Positions 14,564-24,390 of a stretch of 50,776 nt of DNA are shown here, in pieces. Source of the stretch: an uncultured Alphaproteobacteria bacterium (GTDB lineage: Bacteria > Pseudomonadota > Alphaproteobacteria > Micavibrionales > UBA1664); the NCBI GenBank assembly GCA_943789475.1, contig CALSUG010000005.1:154694-205469 (forward strand). Direction: 5' to 3'. Within the stretch, counting starts at the first letter, position 1. Every line of letters begins with the position of its first letter. The notes under the pieces are model-generated. The model was given only the letters and a program-made list of their open reading frames with translations. It did not search any database and was not told where the DNA came from. The position numbers and the translations under genes are program-made.

Positions 14564-17209
14564 TTATGCAACATCCAATTGATCAAGAGCAGAGTTCAAT
14601 TTTTTAATAACAATTTGTGCTTCTTTCTTACGATGTTTTTGTTCCTCAATTACTTCTTCTGGAGCTTTAGAAACAAAATTTTCATTCGCCAGTTTACCGT
14701 CAATTTGCTTGATGTCCTTTTCAAGTTTTTGAATTTCTTTTTGCAAACGGGCACGCTCTTTGTCCAGATCAATGATATCTGCAACAGGAAGACCAAGAGT
14801 AACCTCGCCAACAACCAATTGGATCGCACCTTGTGGCATTTCCGACACAATATCGAATGATTTCACTCGCGCCATTTTAAAGATAATCGCTTGATGTGTT
14901 TGCATCCATGATTGTGTTTCATCATCGGCATCCATAACCAAGACATCTAATTGTGCGCTTGCGGGGACATTCATATCCGTACGCACCGAGCGAATATCAG
15001 ACACAATGCGTTGCAACCATGTGATTTCACGACGAGCATCGGCATAACGCCATTCAGCTTTTATCTCTGGCCATGATTGCTCCATCAACAAATTACTATC
15101 ATCATGAAATTCTGCATATAATGTTTCGGTAATATACGGCATGAATGGGTTTAGGATTTTTAGAATCTGATCCAATACCCAACCTGTCGTTGTCTTTGTT
15201 TCGTCGGCATAATCCGTATCCATTAATGGTTTTGTAAATTCCAAATACCAGTCACAGAACGTCCCCCAGATAAAGTGATACACACCATTTGCAGCATCGT
15301 TAAAACGGTATTGTTCCATTGATTGATTCAGTGTTTCAACAACACTCATCGTTTCGTCAATCATCCATTGGTTTGTTGGATTTTGAACTGTTTCTGGAGC
15401 GAAATTTACACGAGGCATTGCTTCGTTCATCTGACAATAACGTGCAGCATTCCACAATTTTGTTCCGAAATTACGATATCCTTCCAAACGTTGTTCTGCT
15501 AATTTAATGTCACGACCCTGTCCGCACATTGCACATAGTGTGAAACGTAACGCATCAGCACCGTATTTTTCAGTTAGATCAAGTGGGTTTAAAACATTCC
15601 CCTTTGATTTTGACATTTTTGCACCCTTTGAATCACGGACAAGGCCATGCATATATACCTTTGGAAATGGCGTTTTACCATTCATTTCATACATGCCCAT
15701 CATCATCATGCGCGCGACCCAGAAAAAGATAATATCAAACCCTGTCACCAAAATATCACCAGGGTAATATTTGTCGAGTTCAGCCGTTTTTTCGGGCCAT
15801 CCAAGTGTTGCAAATGGCCATAAACCAGATGAAAACCATGTATCTAAGATATCTTCATCTTGTGTCAATTCAACAGCTTCACCGTAATGTTTCATTGCGG
15901 CTTCATACGCTTCAGCCTCTGTTTCTTCAACAAAGACATTACCATCGGGTCCATACCACGCTGGAATTTGATACCCCCACCATAATTGGCGGGAAATACA
16001 CCATGGCTCCAAATTCCGCATCCATGAATAATATGTGTTTTCCCACTGTTTTGGCACGAATTGGGTTGTTTCATTTTCAACGGCTTCTAATGCTTGTTTA
16101 CCCATTGTCTGGGCATCAACATACCATTGATCAGTCAAGTAGGGTTCAACGACAACGCCTGTTCTCTCAGCTAAAGGAACTTGATGAACATGATCCTCGA
16201 TCTTTTCCAGATATTCTAGCTCATCTAAGTCAGCGATAATTTTATCACGTGCGGCAAAACGATCTAATCCTTGATAATCATCTGGACAATTTTCGTTCAT
16301 TGTTCCGTCAGGATTCATTAAATTAATTAATGGAATGCCTTTTTCTTTGTGACGTTTGTAAACTTCAAAGTCATTATAGTCATGCGCCGCTGTAATTTTT
16401 ACCGCACCTGAACCAAAATCAGCCTTCACATACTCGTCCGCAACGATTGGAATAATACGATTACATACGGGCACCACAACAAATTTACCAACGACGTTTT
16501 TGTATCGTTCATCATCTGGGTGAACCGCAATGGCTCCATCGGCTAAAATTGTTTCGGGGCGTGTTGTTGCGATTGAAATATGTCCAGAACCATCTTCGTA
16601 CATGTATTTTACATGGTACATCTTCCCCTTAATATCCTTGTGATCTACCTCGATATCAGAAATAGAAGTCTGCATTTTGGGATCCCAATTCACCAAACGT
16701 TGATCGCGGTAAATCAATCCATCTTTGTGCATTTTTACAAAAATATTGATCACTGATTTCATATAGGCATCATCCATTGTGAAACGTTCGCGTGACCAAT
16801 CTGGTGTTGCCCCCAATTGGCGCAATTGTTCCATGATTGTTCCGCCAGATTCTTCTTTTTGTTTCCAACAACGGTTTAGAAATTCCGCGCGACCGACTTC
16901 TTTTTTGGATGTGCCTTCGGCTTCTAATTGTTTGGATACTAAGACATCCACCGCGATTGATGCGTGATCTGTTCCAGGCATCCATAAAACATCTTTACCA
17001 AGCATTCGTTGATAACGTGCAATGACATCTTGTAAAGACATCACAAGTGCGTGACCAACGTGAAGAGATCCCGTTACATTTGGTGGCGGCATCATGATAG
17101 TAAACGGCTCTTTATCCGATGATGGGTCCGCCTTTAATATCGGGGATTGTTCAAATTTTGGTGTAAATTCGGCCTGCGCCTTTTGAAAATCGAATGATTT
17201 GTCGAGCAT
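14564..17209 (-). CDS. valS: valyl-tRNA synthetase
   Basis: Class I synthetase charging tRNA-Val. The 881 residues show the HIGH-type motif within PPPNVTGSLHVGHAL (HVGH 50-53), the CP1 editing domain, and the KMSKS motif KMSKSKGN near residue 530. The C-terminal anticodon-binding domain is followed by a charged helical tail (EKEIQKLEKDIK) that matches the ValRS coiled-coil arm. Length is normal. It lies downstream of popZ, a common alphaproteobacterial order, and upstream of sseA. Confidence 0.97.
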   Translation of the reverse strand: MLDKSFDFQKAQAEFTPKFEQSPILKADPSSDKEPFTIMMPPPNVTGSLHVGHALVMSLQDVIARYQRMLGKDVLWMPGTDHASIAVDVLVSKQLEAEGTSKKEVGRAEFLNRCWKQKEESGGTIMEQLRQLGATPDWSRERFTMDDAYMKSVINIFVKMHKDGLIYRDQRLVNWDPKMQTSISDIEVDHKDIKGKMYHVKYMYEDGSGHISIATTRPETILADGAIAVHPDDERYKNVVGKFVVVPVCNRIIPIVADEYVKADFGSGAVKITAAHDYNDFEVYKRHKEKGIPLINLMNPDGTMNENCPDDYQGLDRFAARDKIIADLDELEYLEKIEDHVHQVPLAERTGVVVEPYLTDQWYVDAQTMGKQALEAVENETTQFVPKQWENTYYSWMRNLEPWCISRQLWWGYQIPAWYGPDGNVFVEETEAEAYEAAMKHYGEAVELTQDEDILDTWFSSGLWPFATLGWPEKTAELDKYYPGDILVTGFDIIFFWVARMMMMGMYEMNGKTPFPKVYMHGLVRDSKGAKMSKSKGNVLNPLDLTEKYGADALRFTLCAMCGQGRDIKLAEQRLEGYRNFGTKLWNAARYCQMNEAMPRVNFAPETVQNPTNQWMIDETMSVVETLNQSMEQYRFNDAANGVYHFIWGTFCDWYLEFTKPLMDTDYADETKTTTGWVLDQILKILNPFMPYITETLYAEFHDDSNLLMEQSWPEIKAEWRYADARREITWLQRIVSDIRSVRTDMNVPASAQLDVLVMDADDETQSWMQTHQAIIFKMARVKSFDIVSEMPQGAIQLVVGEVTLGLPVADIIDLDKERARLQKEIQKLEKDIKQIDGKLANENFVSKAPEEVIEEQKHRKKEAQIVIKKLNSALDQLDVA

Positions 17210-17244
17210 ACTCTATTCCTTACTTGCTTAGTATGAATAGAGTT

Positions 17245-17991
17245 TTACTTCCTTATCGCCTTTTCTGCAAGTCTTTCCAGTTCTTTTGACACAAGACGTT
17301 CAATTGTATTTGGTAGATTATCATCTAACCATGTCTTGATCATTGGACGTAGAAGTTCACGAACAATATCTTCTAGAGTTGTTCCTTGAGTATTGTTTGA
17401 AATAGCAATGTTTTCTGCCAATTTTGCCATTGCACCAACTGTTGCTGTTTCTGCAATTTTATCAACGAGGGCATCATCTTCTTCTTGTTCAGTGTCTGGT
17501 TCACTGATTTCTGGTGTTTGGTCTTGAATATCTTCCTCAACCACTTCATCGACACTTTCTTCAATTATATTTTCTTCTTCTAGTATATCGGTAAGGCCAT
17601 CGTCGGTAGCAGGTACGTCAGTGATATCCAAATCGTCCTCCGGATGGTCTAAATTAATGCCAGCCAAAGGATCATCGCCTTCTTCATTGCTGTCTTCAGT
17701 TTCAACTTCTTGAGCTATTTCTTCATCAATATTGATATCATCTTGTTCTTGTTCAAAATTGGCTAAGTCTAATACGTCGTCATCACTATCACCTGTATCA
17801 GAAGGTGTAGGTGTGCTTTCAGCAACGGCAGGGGTATCATCGTTTTTTTCAGGAGCAGATGCTTCTTCAGCTACTGTCGTTTCTGCGGCTGGTTGCTCAC
17901 CATCTTCATCTTCGTCAGATATTATGTCTCTTATAGAAGATAGAATTTCTTCGATTGATGGTTCTTCGTCTGTATTAGTTTCATCTGTCAT
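17245..17991 (-). CDS. popZ: polar organizing protein PopZ (DUF2497)
   Basis: PopZ assembles a polar matrix that anchors the ParB-parS centromere and recruits cell-cycle regulators. The start is placed at 17991, which gives the family N-terminus EEPSIEEILSSIRDIISD. An upstream in-frame ATG at 18057 adds 22 residues unlike PopZ. The 248 residues then run through a very acidic, low-complexity linker (about 25-180). They end with the conserved helical C-terminus LEDIVRELLRPMIKTWLD and LPNTIERLVSKELERLA. Location directly ahead of valS (35 bases) is the standard one. Confidence 0.9.
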   Translation of the reverse strand: MTDETNTDEEPSIEEILSSIRDIISDEDEDGEQPAAETTVAEEASAPEKNDDTPAVAESTPTPSDTGDSDDDVLDLANFEQEQDDINIDEEIAQEVETEDSNEEGDDPLAGINLDHPEDDLDITDVPATDDGLTDILEEENIIEESVDEVVEEDIQDQTPEISEPDTEQEEDDALVDKIAETATVGAMAKLAENIAISNNTQGTTLEDIVRELLRPMIKTWLDDNLPNTIERLVSKELERLAEKAIRK

Positions 17992-18050
17992 GTTTGAATA
18001 TTTCGAAATAAAATTTGTGTAACACCTCATTTTTAAATAGAAATTCGCCT

Positions 18051-18079
18051 TTGTCAAAGCATCCTTTCATATTTATACA
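18051..18079 (+). promoter_or_regulatory. candidate sigma-70 promoter of tRNA-Cys
   Basis: TTGTCA at 18051-18056, a 17-base spacer and TATACA at 18074-18079. It is 69 bases ahead of the tRNA, a long leader, so support is moderate. It overlaps the extended but unlikely 5' end of the popZ frame. Confidence 0.35.
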
Positions 18080-18147
18080 GAACAAATGAAAAATTACCGT
18101 AGATTTTTATAAAAACACATGATAGAACCCATATCATTATTTAGGAT

Positions 18148-18221
18148 GGTGCGATGGCAGAGTGGTGATGTAACGGACTGCAACTCCGTGTACGCCGGTT
18201 CGATTCCGGCTCGCACCTCCA
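18148..18221 (+). tRNA. tRNA-Cys (anticodon GCA)
   Basis: Cloverleaf with acceptor GGTGCGA/TCGCACC and anticodon stem CGGA/TCCG around CTGCAAC (GCA at 34-36). The T-arm is CCGG-TTCGATT-CCGG and the discriminator is T, as in all tRNA-Cys. CCA is encoded. Confidence 0.97.
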
Positions 18222-18240
18222 ATAATAATCTTTTTAAAAT

Positions 18241-19470
18241 TTAACCCGTCATTATTTTTGAAAATTCATGTGATGACCACAAATCGTTTAATGCATTCAT
18301 TAATGTATTAATATGGTCGCGTGTATGGGCAGCAGTGGCTGTAAGGCGAAGACGTTCTGTTCCTTTTGGAACTGTGGGCGCATTAATGGGTTGGGCGTAT
18401 ATATTGTAATCATTTAATAAAATTGATGTGATGGCCTTGCAGCATGCGTCATCTCCAATAATGAGTGGAACGATATGGCTTTGCCCTTGCAATGTGCGGA
18501 TATCCGCTTTGGCGATGTGTTTTTTTAAGTGTTGTGCATTTGCGTGAGCTGTATCACGTTCTATCGATGAGGTTTTTAAATACTCAACAGAAGCTAAAGC
18601 GCCAGCAACAACTACTGGGGGTAGGGCAGTAGTGAATATAAAGGCGGGGGCGTGTAGGCGAATTGTCTCAATGAGTTCTTTTTTTCCCGTTATAAAACCG
18701 CCCATAACGCCATAGGCTTTGCCAAAGGTGCCTTCGATAATATCAATTTGATCCATAATGTTTAACTGCTCGGCTACACCGCCACCGCGAGGCCCGTATA
18801 AACCAACGGCGTGAACTTCGTCTAAATAAGTCATTGCATTATATTTTTTAGCGAGGGCAATGATATCGGCAATGGGGGCAATGTCACCATCCATAGAATA
18901 AACTGATTCAAATGCAATGAGCTTTGGACGATGAATGTCTGTAGCTTTAAGTAAGTCTTCTAAATGTTCAATATCATTGTGGCGGAAGATGTGTTTTTCT
19001 GCTCCGCCATTACGAATACCAATAATCATTGACGCATGATTTAATTCGTCTGAAAATACGACACAATCGGGAAGAAGGCGGATGAGTGCACCAAGGCTAC
19101 CTTCGTTCGAGGTGAATCCAGATGTGAAGACAAGTGCTGATTCGCTGTTGTGAAGATCACAAAGGCTGTCTTCTAATTGAGTGATTAGTTGTGTTGTTCC
19201 TGAAATGCTACGTGTTCCGCCCGCACCCGTACCATATTGTTGAATAGCCTTATGCATAGCATTCATCACAATAGGGTTTTGTCCCATGCCTAGATAGTCA
19301 TTACTACACCATATTGTAACATCTTTTTTTGTTCCGTTTGGCAGGGTGGATGTTGCATTAGGAAAATTTCCGACATGACGTTGAAGGGGTAAAAAATTAC
19401 GAAAACGACCATTTTCATGAGTGGATTGCAAAATGTGTTTGAAGTGGGCAGAATAGTTAAATGAAGTCAT
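18241..19470 (-). CDS. hemA: 5-aminolevulinate synthase
   Basis: PLP enzyme that condenses glycine with succinyl-CoA to start tetrapyrrole synthesis by the C4 route used in alphaproteobacteria. The start is set at 19470 (MTSFNYSAHF), because the longer frame to 19590 adds an unrelated N-terminus. The 409 residues carry WCSNDYLGMGQ, the GAGGTRSISGT loop, DELNHASMI, YLDEVHAVGLYG, and the PLP-lysine segment GTFGKAYGVMGG. Length and motifs are typical for ALAS rather than for biotin KAPA synthase. The stop lies 19 bases after tRNA-Cys on the opposite strand. Confidence 0.93.
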   Translation of the reverse strand: MTSFNYSAHFKHILQSTHENGRFRNFLPLQRHVGNFPNATSTLPNGTKKDVTIWCSNDYLGMGQNPIVMNAMHKAIQQYGTGAGGTRSISGTTQLITQLEDSLCDLHNSESALVFTSGFTSNEGSLGALIRLLPDCVVFSDELNHASMIIGIRNGGAEKHIFRHNDIEHLEDLLKATDIHRPKLIAFESVYSMDGDIAPIADIIALAKKYNAMTYLDEVHAVGLYGPRGGGVAEQLNIMDQIDIIEGTFGKAYGVMGGFITGKKELIETIRLHAPAFIFTTALPPVVVAGALASVEYLKTSSIERDTAHANAQHLKKHIAKADIRTLQGQSHIVPLIIGDDACCKAITSILLNDYNIYAQPINAPTVPKGTERLRLTATAAHTRDHINTLMNALNDLWSSHEFSKIMTG

Positions 19471-19527
19471 AAATATTATGATAACGTGCCTCGCGCTCAT
19501 AACAAGTAAAATAAGGAATAGTTCGCT

Positions 19528-20469
19528 ATGTCGATGGTTATAGTTTTTGGATCTCTTAATATTGATCTTGTCATGCAAGTTGAAAGTCAACCCAGTGCTG
19601 GTGAAACGGTTTTGACTCCGACATACGAATGGTTGCCAGGTGGTAAAGGGTGTAATCAGGCAATTGCATGTTCAAGATCAGGTGTGAAAACCGCGATGGT
19701 TGGGCAAGTTGGTGATGATGGTTTTGGCACACGAATTATGAATACTTTGAAGCGTGATGAGGTTTTAGCATCCGGCGTTGCGCGTGCGGATGGTGAACCA
19801 ACGGGGATGGCATTTATCACGATTGACGAAAGTGGTGAAAATCAGATAGTTGTGGCCAGTGGTGCGAACACATTAACCGCAGGGGATCAAGTGCCTAATG
19901 AAATATTGCATAAAGATAACGTTGTTTTGATGCAGATGGAGGTAAACCATGAGCAAAATTGGGATGTTATCCATCGTGCAAAGGCTGTCGGTGCAAAAAC
20001 AATCTTAAATTTGGCTCCTGTAGGTGTTGTTCCGCGTGATGTCCTTGATGACCTCGATTATTTAATCGTTAATCAGATAGAAGGCCGTCAAATGGCAGAA
20101 AAAATGGGACTGGATATTGAGGAAAGTGCGATTGTTATGGCATCGAAATTAGCGACGGCGGCGAATTTAGTTTGCGTTATGACATTGGGGTCATTGGGAT
20201 GTGTTGCAATGAAGCCAGACGGTAATGGATGGAAAATTGATGCCAAAGATTTAGGTGAAGATATGCAAGATACGACAGGGGCAGGAGATACATTTTGTGG
20301 TGTATTTGCAGGATGTGTTTTTAAAGGTCTTTCTGTACAGGAGAGTTTGCGTCGTGCTTCTGTGGCAGGCTCATTGGCATGCCGTGGTGTTGGCGCACAA
20401 TCGACAATGCCACGTGAAGAAGAAATAGAAGAGTTCTTGCCTGAAATTCCAAAGGCGGAGGCTATTTAA
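19528..20469 (+). CDS. rbsK: ribokinase-like PfkB sugar kinase
   Basis: Phosphorylates ribose at O5 in the RbsK members of this family. The 313 residues show the PfkB N-terminal signature FGSLNIDLV, the Gly-rich GGKGCNQA, VGDDGFG, and the C-terminal catalytic motif DTTGAGDTFCG with the base Asp. Overall length and the GGKGxNQA motif fit ribokinase, but there is no ribose transporter or regulator nearby, so another sugar or nucleoside is possible. It is divergent from hemA with 57 bases between starts. Confidence 0.8.
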   Translation: MSMVIVFGSLNIDLVMQVESQPSAGETVLTPTYEWLPGGKGCNQAIACSRSGVKTAMVGQVGDDGFGTRIMNTLKRDEVLASGVARADGEPTGMAFITIDESGENQIVVASGANTLTAGDQVPNEILHKDNVVLMQMEVNHEQNWDVIHRAKAVGAKTILNLAPVGVVPRDVLDDLDYLIVNQIEGRQMAEKMGLDIEESAIVMASKLATAANLVCVMTLGSLGCVAMKPDGNGWKIDAKDLGEDMQDTTGAGDTFCGVFAGCVFKGLSVQESLRRASVAGSLACRGVGAQSTMPREEEIEEFLPEIPKAEAI

Positions 20470-20512
20470 CGTTTACTATATTGTCTGTTGATAGAATGCA
20501 GATGTCATTTGC

Positions 20513-20541
20513 TTGACAGTTTGTCTGTCATGTATTATTCC
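20513..20541 (+). promoter_or_regulatory. candidate sigma-70 promoter of dksA
   Basis: A perfect TTGACA at 20513-20518 with TATTCC 17 bases on (TTATTC at 16). It sits 42 bases ahead of the dksA start and after the rbsK stop. Confidence 0.5.
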
Positions 20542-20583
20542 ATCACGGAATTTAATTGTTCTTTTGGAGAAGGAAACACATAA

Positions 20584-21009
20584 ATGAGCGCAGAATTATT
20601 ATCACCAGATTATGATCCAATGAAAGATAAGGGAGAATTTATGAACCCTGTGATGTTGGAGTATTTTAAACTCAAACTTCTTGACTGGCGTTCGGAACTT
20701 CTTCGTGAATCCTCAGAAACAATTAAAAATTCATTGCAGGAAGAGCATCTTCAAAAACCAGATATGACAGATAGGGCGTCAGCAGAAACGGATCATGCGT
20801 TGGAGTTGCGAACACGTGACCGTGAACGTAAATTGGTTAAAAAAATTAACCAGGCATTGCAACGTATTGAAGATGATGAGTATGGCTATTGTGAAGAAAC
20901 AGGTGACCCTATTTCAATTGGTCGTTTGGATGCACGCCCTGTTGCAACGATGACGTTAGAAGCACAAGAACGTCATGAGCGCAAAGAAAAAGTACATCGC
21001 GATAATTAA
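20584..21009 (+). CDS. dksA: RNA polymerase-binding transcription factor DksA
   Basis: DksA enters the polymerase secondary channel and, with ppGpp, tunes rRNA and stress promoters. The 141 residues have the long coiled-coil with DMTDRASAETD at its tip, holding the conserved Asp pair, and the globular end GYCEETGDPISIGRLDARP. Only one of the four zinc cysteines is kept, which is common in alphaproteobacterial DksA. It is monocistronic, with its own promoter and a following terminator. Confidence 0.92.
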   Translation: MSAELLSPDYDPMKDKGEFMNPVMLEYFKLKLLDWRSELLRESSETIKNSLQEEHLQKPDMTDRASAETDHALELRTRDRERKLVKKINQALQRIEDDEYGYCEETGDPISIGRLDARPVATMTLEAQERHERKEKVHRDN

Positions 21010-21035
21010 TGTAATGTAGAAAATTAATAATTAAT

Positions 21036-21070
21036 AAAAAAGCCCTGTATTTTCAAGGCTTTTTGTTTTT
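21036..21070 (+). terminator. terminator between dksA and flgH, probably bidirectional
   Basis: A stem of AAAAAAGCC/GGCTTTTT with an imperfect inner part is followed by TTTTTGTTTTT on the plus strand. The mirrored A-run would give a U tract on the minus strand for flgH, whose stop overlaps the site. Confidence 0.75.
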
Positions 21071-21809
21071 AATAAGGCATCAATATATCAAATACTTGTT
21101 GTCCAAGACGTGGTTGTTGGACATCACTGATAAATCCTTTTCCACCATATCCGATACGGGCTTCGGCAATTTTATCGTAAGCAATTGAATTGTCGATCAT
21201 GATGTCTTCGGGGCGAATAACGCCAGCGACTTCTAATACACGTTTCTCATGATTGACACGAAATTCTTGATGTCCAGTAATCACCATATTTCCGTTAGGG
21301 AGTATTTGTGAGACGACGGCGGCTATTTTTAGTTCTAGCGTGTCTTCACTTTCTGTTGATCCCGTATTGTTGTTATTTGATGTGCTGGCCAAATCAGCTA
21401 AAGTTGCTGGATTGGCGCCATCAGGTAATACTTTGGCAGCGAGATAAGATTCAAACCCTGCAAGGGCATTGATTCCTGTGTTTTCTCCGGCGGACCGAGA
21501 TCTTTTTGAGGTGCTTTCAAATTCGGCTTCGGTCTCCATACTGACCATAACGGTAAGGATGTCACCGATTTGTTTTGCGCGTTGGTCTTCAAAAAAAGCC
21601 TGACGGTTGGATGACCATAGAGAATTCATTTGCTTTGTAGCAATTTCAGGCTCAGGCATGGGCATCGTGACAGGTTTGTATCCACGTTTATCAATAGGAT
21701 TTTCAATTTTAGCAAAATCAGGAGTTTCACCAACACGTGATAGACGTTCTAATGATGAGCATGCAGACAGGGATAATATTAATGCGGTTGAAATAAATAG
21801 ATGTTTCAT
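21069..21809 (-). CDS. flgH: flagellar L-ring lipoprotein FlgH
   Basis: FlgH forms the outer-membrane ring around the flagellar rod. The 246 residues begin with a lipoprotein signal (LSLSAC, Cys17). The family core follows: ALWSSNRQAFFEDQRAKQIGDILTV-like segment, ESTSKRSRS, a Ser/Thr/Asn-rich variable loop, and the end LPNGNMVITGHQEFRVNHE with VLEVAGVIRPEDI. It is last in flgF-flgG-flgA-flgH, 14 bases after flgA. Confidence 0.95.
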   Translation of the reverse strand: MKHLFISTALILSLSACSSLERLSRVGETPDFAKIENPIDKRGYKPVTMPMPEPEIATKQMNSLWSSNRQAFFEDQRAKQIGDILTVMVSMETEAEFESTSKRSRSAGENTGINALAGFESYLAAKVLPDGANPATLADLASTSNNNNTGSTESEDTLELKIAAVVSQILPNGNMVITGHQEFRVNHEKRVLEVAGVIRPEDIMIDNSIAYDKIAEARIGYGGKGFISDVQQPRLGQQVFDILMPY

Positions 21810-21823
21810 GAGTATATTTCTCC

Positions 21824-22780
21824 TTAATTATAAATTGTTGCTTCACGTAATCCAGTTACTTGAGCTTCTAATGTGCGTTTGCTGTCCATATTCACTAGGC
21901 GGATCATATCGCCTTTCGTGCCGTTCTCCATTGCCTTGGCAAGTGCAGTAAGGGAAATTGGACCACTTTTTAATTGCATAGTGACAAGGTCACCACGTTT
22001 AACCATGATAGGTTTATTAAGTTGGCTTAATTTTACAGGTTCGTTTGCACGAACGATCTTACGTGGTGTCATATGTAGTAATTCATCTACATGTAGCGCG
22101 ATGTCATCAGTGATATAGTTTTCACGAATGTCGATCATGGATATCATGCTTTGTTTTATACTGTCACCACGACGTGCAGCGGTTTTTAAAACAGGTATTC
22201 TAACCATTTTATGGGCAACACCTTTGTAATGAAATGTTTTATTGCCGGATGTGCTCAAGGTTGCTGAAAATGTTTGACGTTCACGATTGAATGAAGATGT
22301 ATCAACGTTAATTGTTGGAGCTAGTTCGTGAGATAAGATAATAGTGGGGTCGGCACCAACAAATTCTAAGTCCATATTTGGATTAACATTTTGATTTTGA
22401 AATGAGTTTAAAATTGCATTTTTTATCATATCTTCGCTAATTACTGTTGCTAAACGGCGAATTGTAATTTGATCTGTGGATGATGGTCTCCAATTTAATT
22501 TAAAGGCCTTTGCAAGGCGATTTAAGGTTCGTGCATCCCATGTGATAGGGGTGTTAGGGTGTGGTGCGGGGGCTAAAACATAATTCTCATTTTTATAAAT
22601 ACCGTCAAATACATCACCAAGTGTAATATTATCACCTGTTATAGTGATGTCACGTTTTGGTGTCGCTGCATTTGCTTGATTAATGCTGGCGATAAAGGCT
22701 GCCATCGAGAAAACCATGATAATGGTAGCCAATATTAATTTTATGGCGCTAGGCAGTATTTTAAAAACACGTTCTGTCAT
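21824..22780 (-). CDS. flgA: flagellar P-ring assembly chaperone FlgA
   Basis: FlgA helps FlgI assemble the P-ring in the periplasm. The 318 residues begin with a long, hydrophobic signal region (about 14-38, likely cut after ANAA). The C-terminal SAF domain is clear from about 200: a beta strand with IPVLKTAARRGD, IDIRENYI, the segment MTPRKIVRANEPVKLSQL, MVKRGDLVTM and the final GDMIRLVN. It is 23 bases after flgG and 14 before flgH. Confidence 0.9.
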   Translation of the reverse strand: MTERVFKILPSAIKLILATIIMVFSMAAFIASINQANAATPKRDITITGDNITLGDVFDGIYKNENYVLAPAPHPNTPITWDARTLNRLAKAFKLNWRPSSTDQITIRRLATVISEDMIKNAILNSFQNQNVNPNMDLEFVGADPTIILSHELAPTINVDTSSFNRERQTFSATLSTSGNKTFHYKGVAHKMVRIPVLKTAARRGDSIKQSMISMIDIRENYITDDIALHVDELLHMTPRKIVRANEPVKLSQLNKPIMVKRGDLVTMQLKSGPISLTALAKAMENGTKGDMIRLVNMDSKRTLEAQVTGLREATIYN

Positions 22781-22803
22781 GGTTAATCTCCTTTTATTTT
22801 TGT

Positions 22804-23589
22804 CTATCTTAAGTTTGATACGGCCGACATCATTTCATCGGATGTCTGAATGACTTTTGAATTCATTTCGTAGGCGCGTTGTGCCGTGATTAGGCGTGTA
22901 ATTTCTTCAACAACATCAACGTTTGAGTTTTCTAAAATGCCTTGTTCTAATTTACCAAAGGCGTCGTCATTTGGATTTCCTGTTGTAGGAGTTCCTGAGG
23001 ATTCTGTTTCCATGAATAAACTGTTACCAGTTGCTTCTAATCCCCCTTCATTTGCAAAAATGGCAAGTTGAATTTGTCCTTGGTTTGCGTAATTTGTTTG
23101 TCCTGGAAGTTTTGTTAAAACTTCACCTGATTCATTTATGATAGTGTCCGTTGTGTTTTGAGGAATGTTTATAGTTGGTTCTAGTAAATATCCTTGTGAT
23201 GTGACCAAATCACCATCGGCATTAATTCCAAAACTGCCCGCACGAGTGTAGGCGGTTTCCCCATTTGGTGTTTGTATTTGGAAATATCCACGACCCGCAA
23301 TAGCAACATCGAATTCATTTGTTGTGACCTCGAACGATCCTTGTTCCATGATGCGATATACAGAGCCAGGCTTAACTCCCAATCCAACTTGGATACCTGC
23401 GGGAACGATTGTACCAATATCAGATGAGGTCGCACCAGGACGTTGTTTGTTTTGATACATTAAATCTTGAAATTCAGGACGTTGACGTTTGTATCCTGTT
23501 GTCGTCATGTTCGCGATGTTGTTGGAAATGACATTTACGTGGAGTTGTTGAGCCAGCATTCCTGTTGCGCCGATATCAAGTGATAACAT
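22804..23589 (-). CDS. flgG: flagellar distal rod protein FlgG
   Basis: FlgG builds the distal rod and is exported by the flagellar type III system. The 261 residues have the rod/hook N-terminal signature (QLHVNVISNNIANMTTTGYKRQRPEFQDL), the central FlgG fold with GRGYFQIQTPNGETAYTRAG, and the conserved C-terminus LENSNVDVVEEITRLITAQRAYEMNSKVI. Length is standard. It lies between flgF (37 bases) and flgA. Confidence 0.96.
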   Translation of the reverse strand: MLSLDIGATGMLAQQLHVNVISNNIANMTTTGYKRQRPEFQDLMYQNKQRPGATSSDIGTIVPAGIQVGLGVKPGSVYRIMEQGSFEVTTNEFDVAIAGRGYFQIQTPNGETAYTRAGSFGINADGDLVTSQGYLLEPTINIPQNTTDTIINESGEVLTKLPGQTNYANQGQIQLAIFANEGGLEATGNSLFMETESSGTPTTGNPNDDAFGKLEQGILENSNVDVVEEITRLITAQRAYEMNSKVIQTSDEMMSAVSNLR

Positions 23590-23626
23590 TTTTGTTTCTC
23601 CTCTTTCTTTAACTTTAAATCTTTAA

Positions 23627-24349
23627 TTATTCGGTTAGGGCTTTAATCATGTTGCGTTGTCGATCATGTTCATTTTGCAATGACTTTTGCATTGATTGAA
23701 ATTGACGAGAAATTTCAATCATATCGGTCATTTCTAAAACTGCTTCAACATTGGATCCTTCTAGAGATCCTTGTTTAACTTGTGTTTGTTTTGGAGGGGC
23801 TCCTGCATCATTTGCGGATGCTTTGTAAAAACCATTACCTGTAGGAGTTAGTGTTTGAACATTCGTAAATTCGACAACACCAATTTGTCCTGCGACACCT
23901 TGATTCGTAACAACTTGTCCGTTGTTTGTAATAGTTATTTCAGTAGCATTCTTTGGAAGAACGATGCGTCCTTGGCCATTATCTAAAACATTGTGACCAG
24001 ATGGTGTGACCAATTCGCCATTGGCGTTTATCGCAAAATTACCAGCGCGTGTATACTGTGTGCCTTGTGTCGTTTCAACCATCATGAATCCAGGCCCATG
24101 TAATGCAACATCTAGTGGATTTCCCGTTAATTGAACTCTTCCAGCAGCTGTATCTTTGAATTGTCCGTAATCTGATACCATTGAAATTTCTTCATTTAAT
24201 GGTTGTGGGTCGACAACATATTCTTCAAATAAAATTTTATCTCCACGAAAGCCTGGTGTATTAACATTCGCGATATTATTAGCGATCAAGTTCATGCGCT
24301 GATTTAACGCCACTTGGCGGGATAATCCTACGTATATGCTGTTTTCCAT
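23627..24349 (-). CDS. flgF: flagellar proximal rod protein FlgF
   Basis: FlgF is a proximal rod subunit. The start is taken at 24349 (MENSIYVGLSRQ). The frame extends to 24424, but those 25 residues do not fit the family and would cover the sigma-54 site. The 240 residues show NLIANNIANVNTPGFRGDK, ALHGPGFMMVETTQGTQYTRAG, and the end SNVEAVLEMTDMIEISRQFQSMQK. First gene of the rod-ring operon, with a consensus sigma-54 promoter ending about 42 bases upstream. Confidence 0.94.
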   Translation of the reverse strand: MENSIYVGLSRQVALNQRMNLIANNIANVNTPGFRGDKILFEEYVVDPQPLNEEISMVSDYGQFKDTAAGRVQLTGNPLDVALHGPGFMMVETTQGTQYTRAGNFAINANGELVTPSGHNVLDNGQGRIVLPKNATEITITNNGQVVTNQGVAGQIGVVEFTNVQTLTPTGNGFYKASANDAGAPPKQTQVKQGSLEGSNVEAVLEMTDMIEISRQFQSMQKSLQNEHDRQRNMIKALTE

Positions 24350-24390
24350 GGTTTCTTCGTTTCTTTTAAAAATTGTCTCGAAGGTAACTT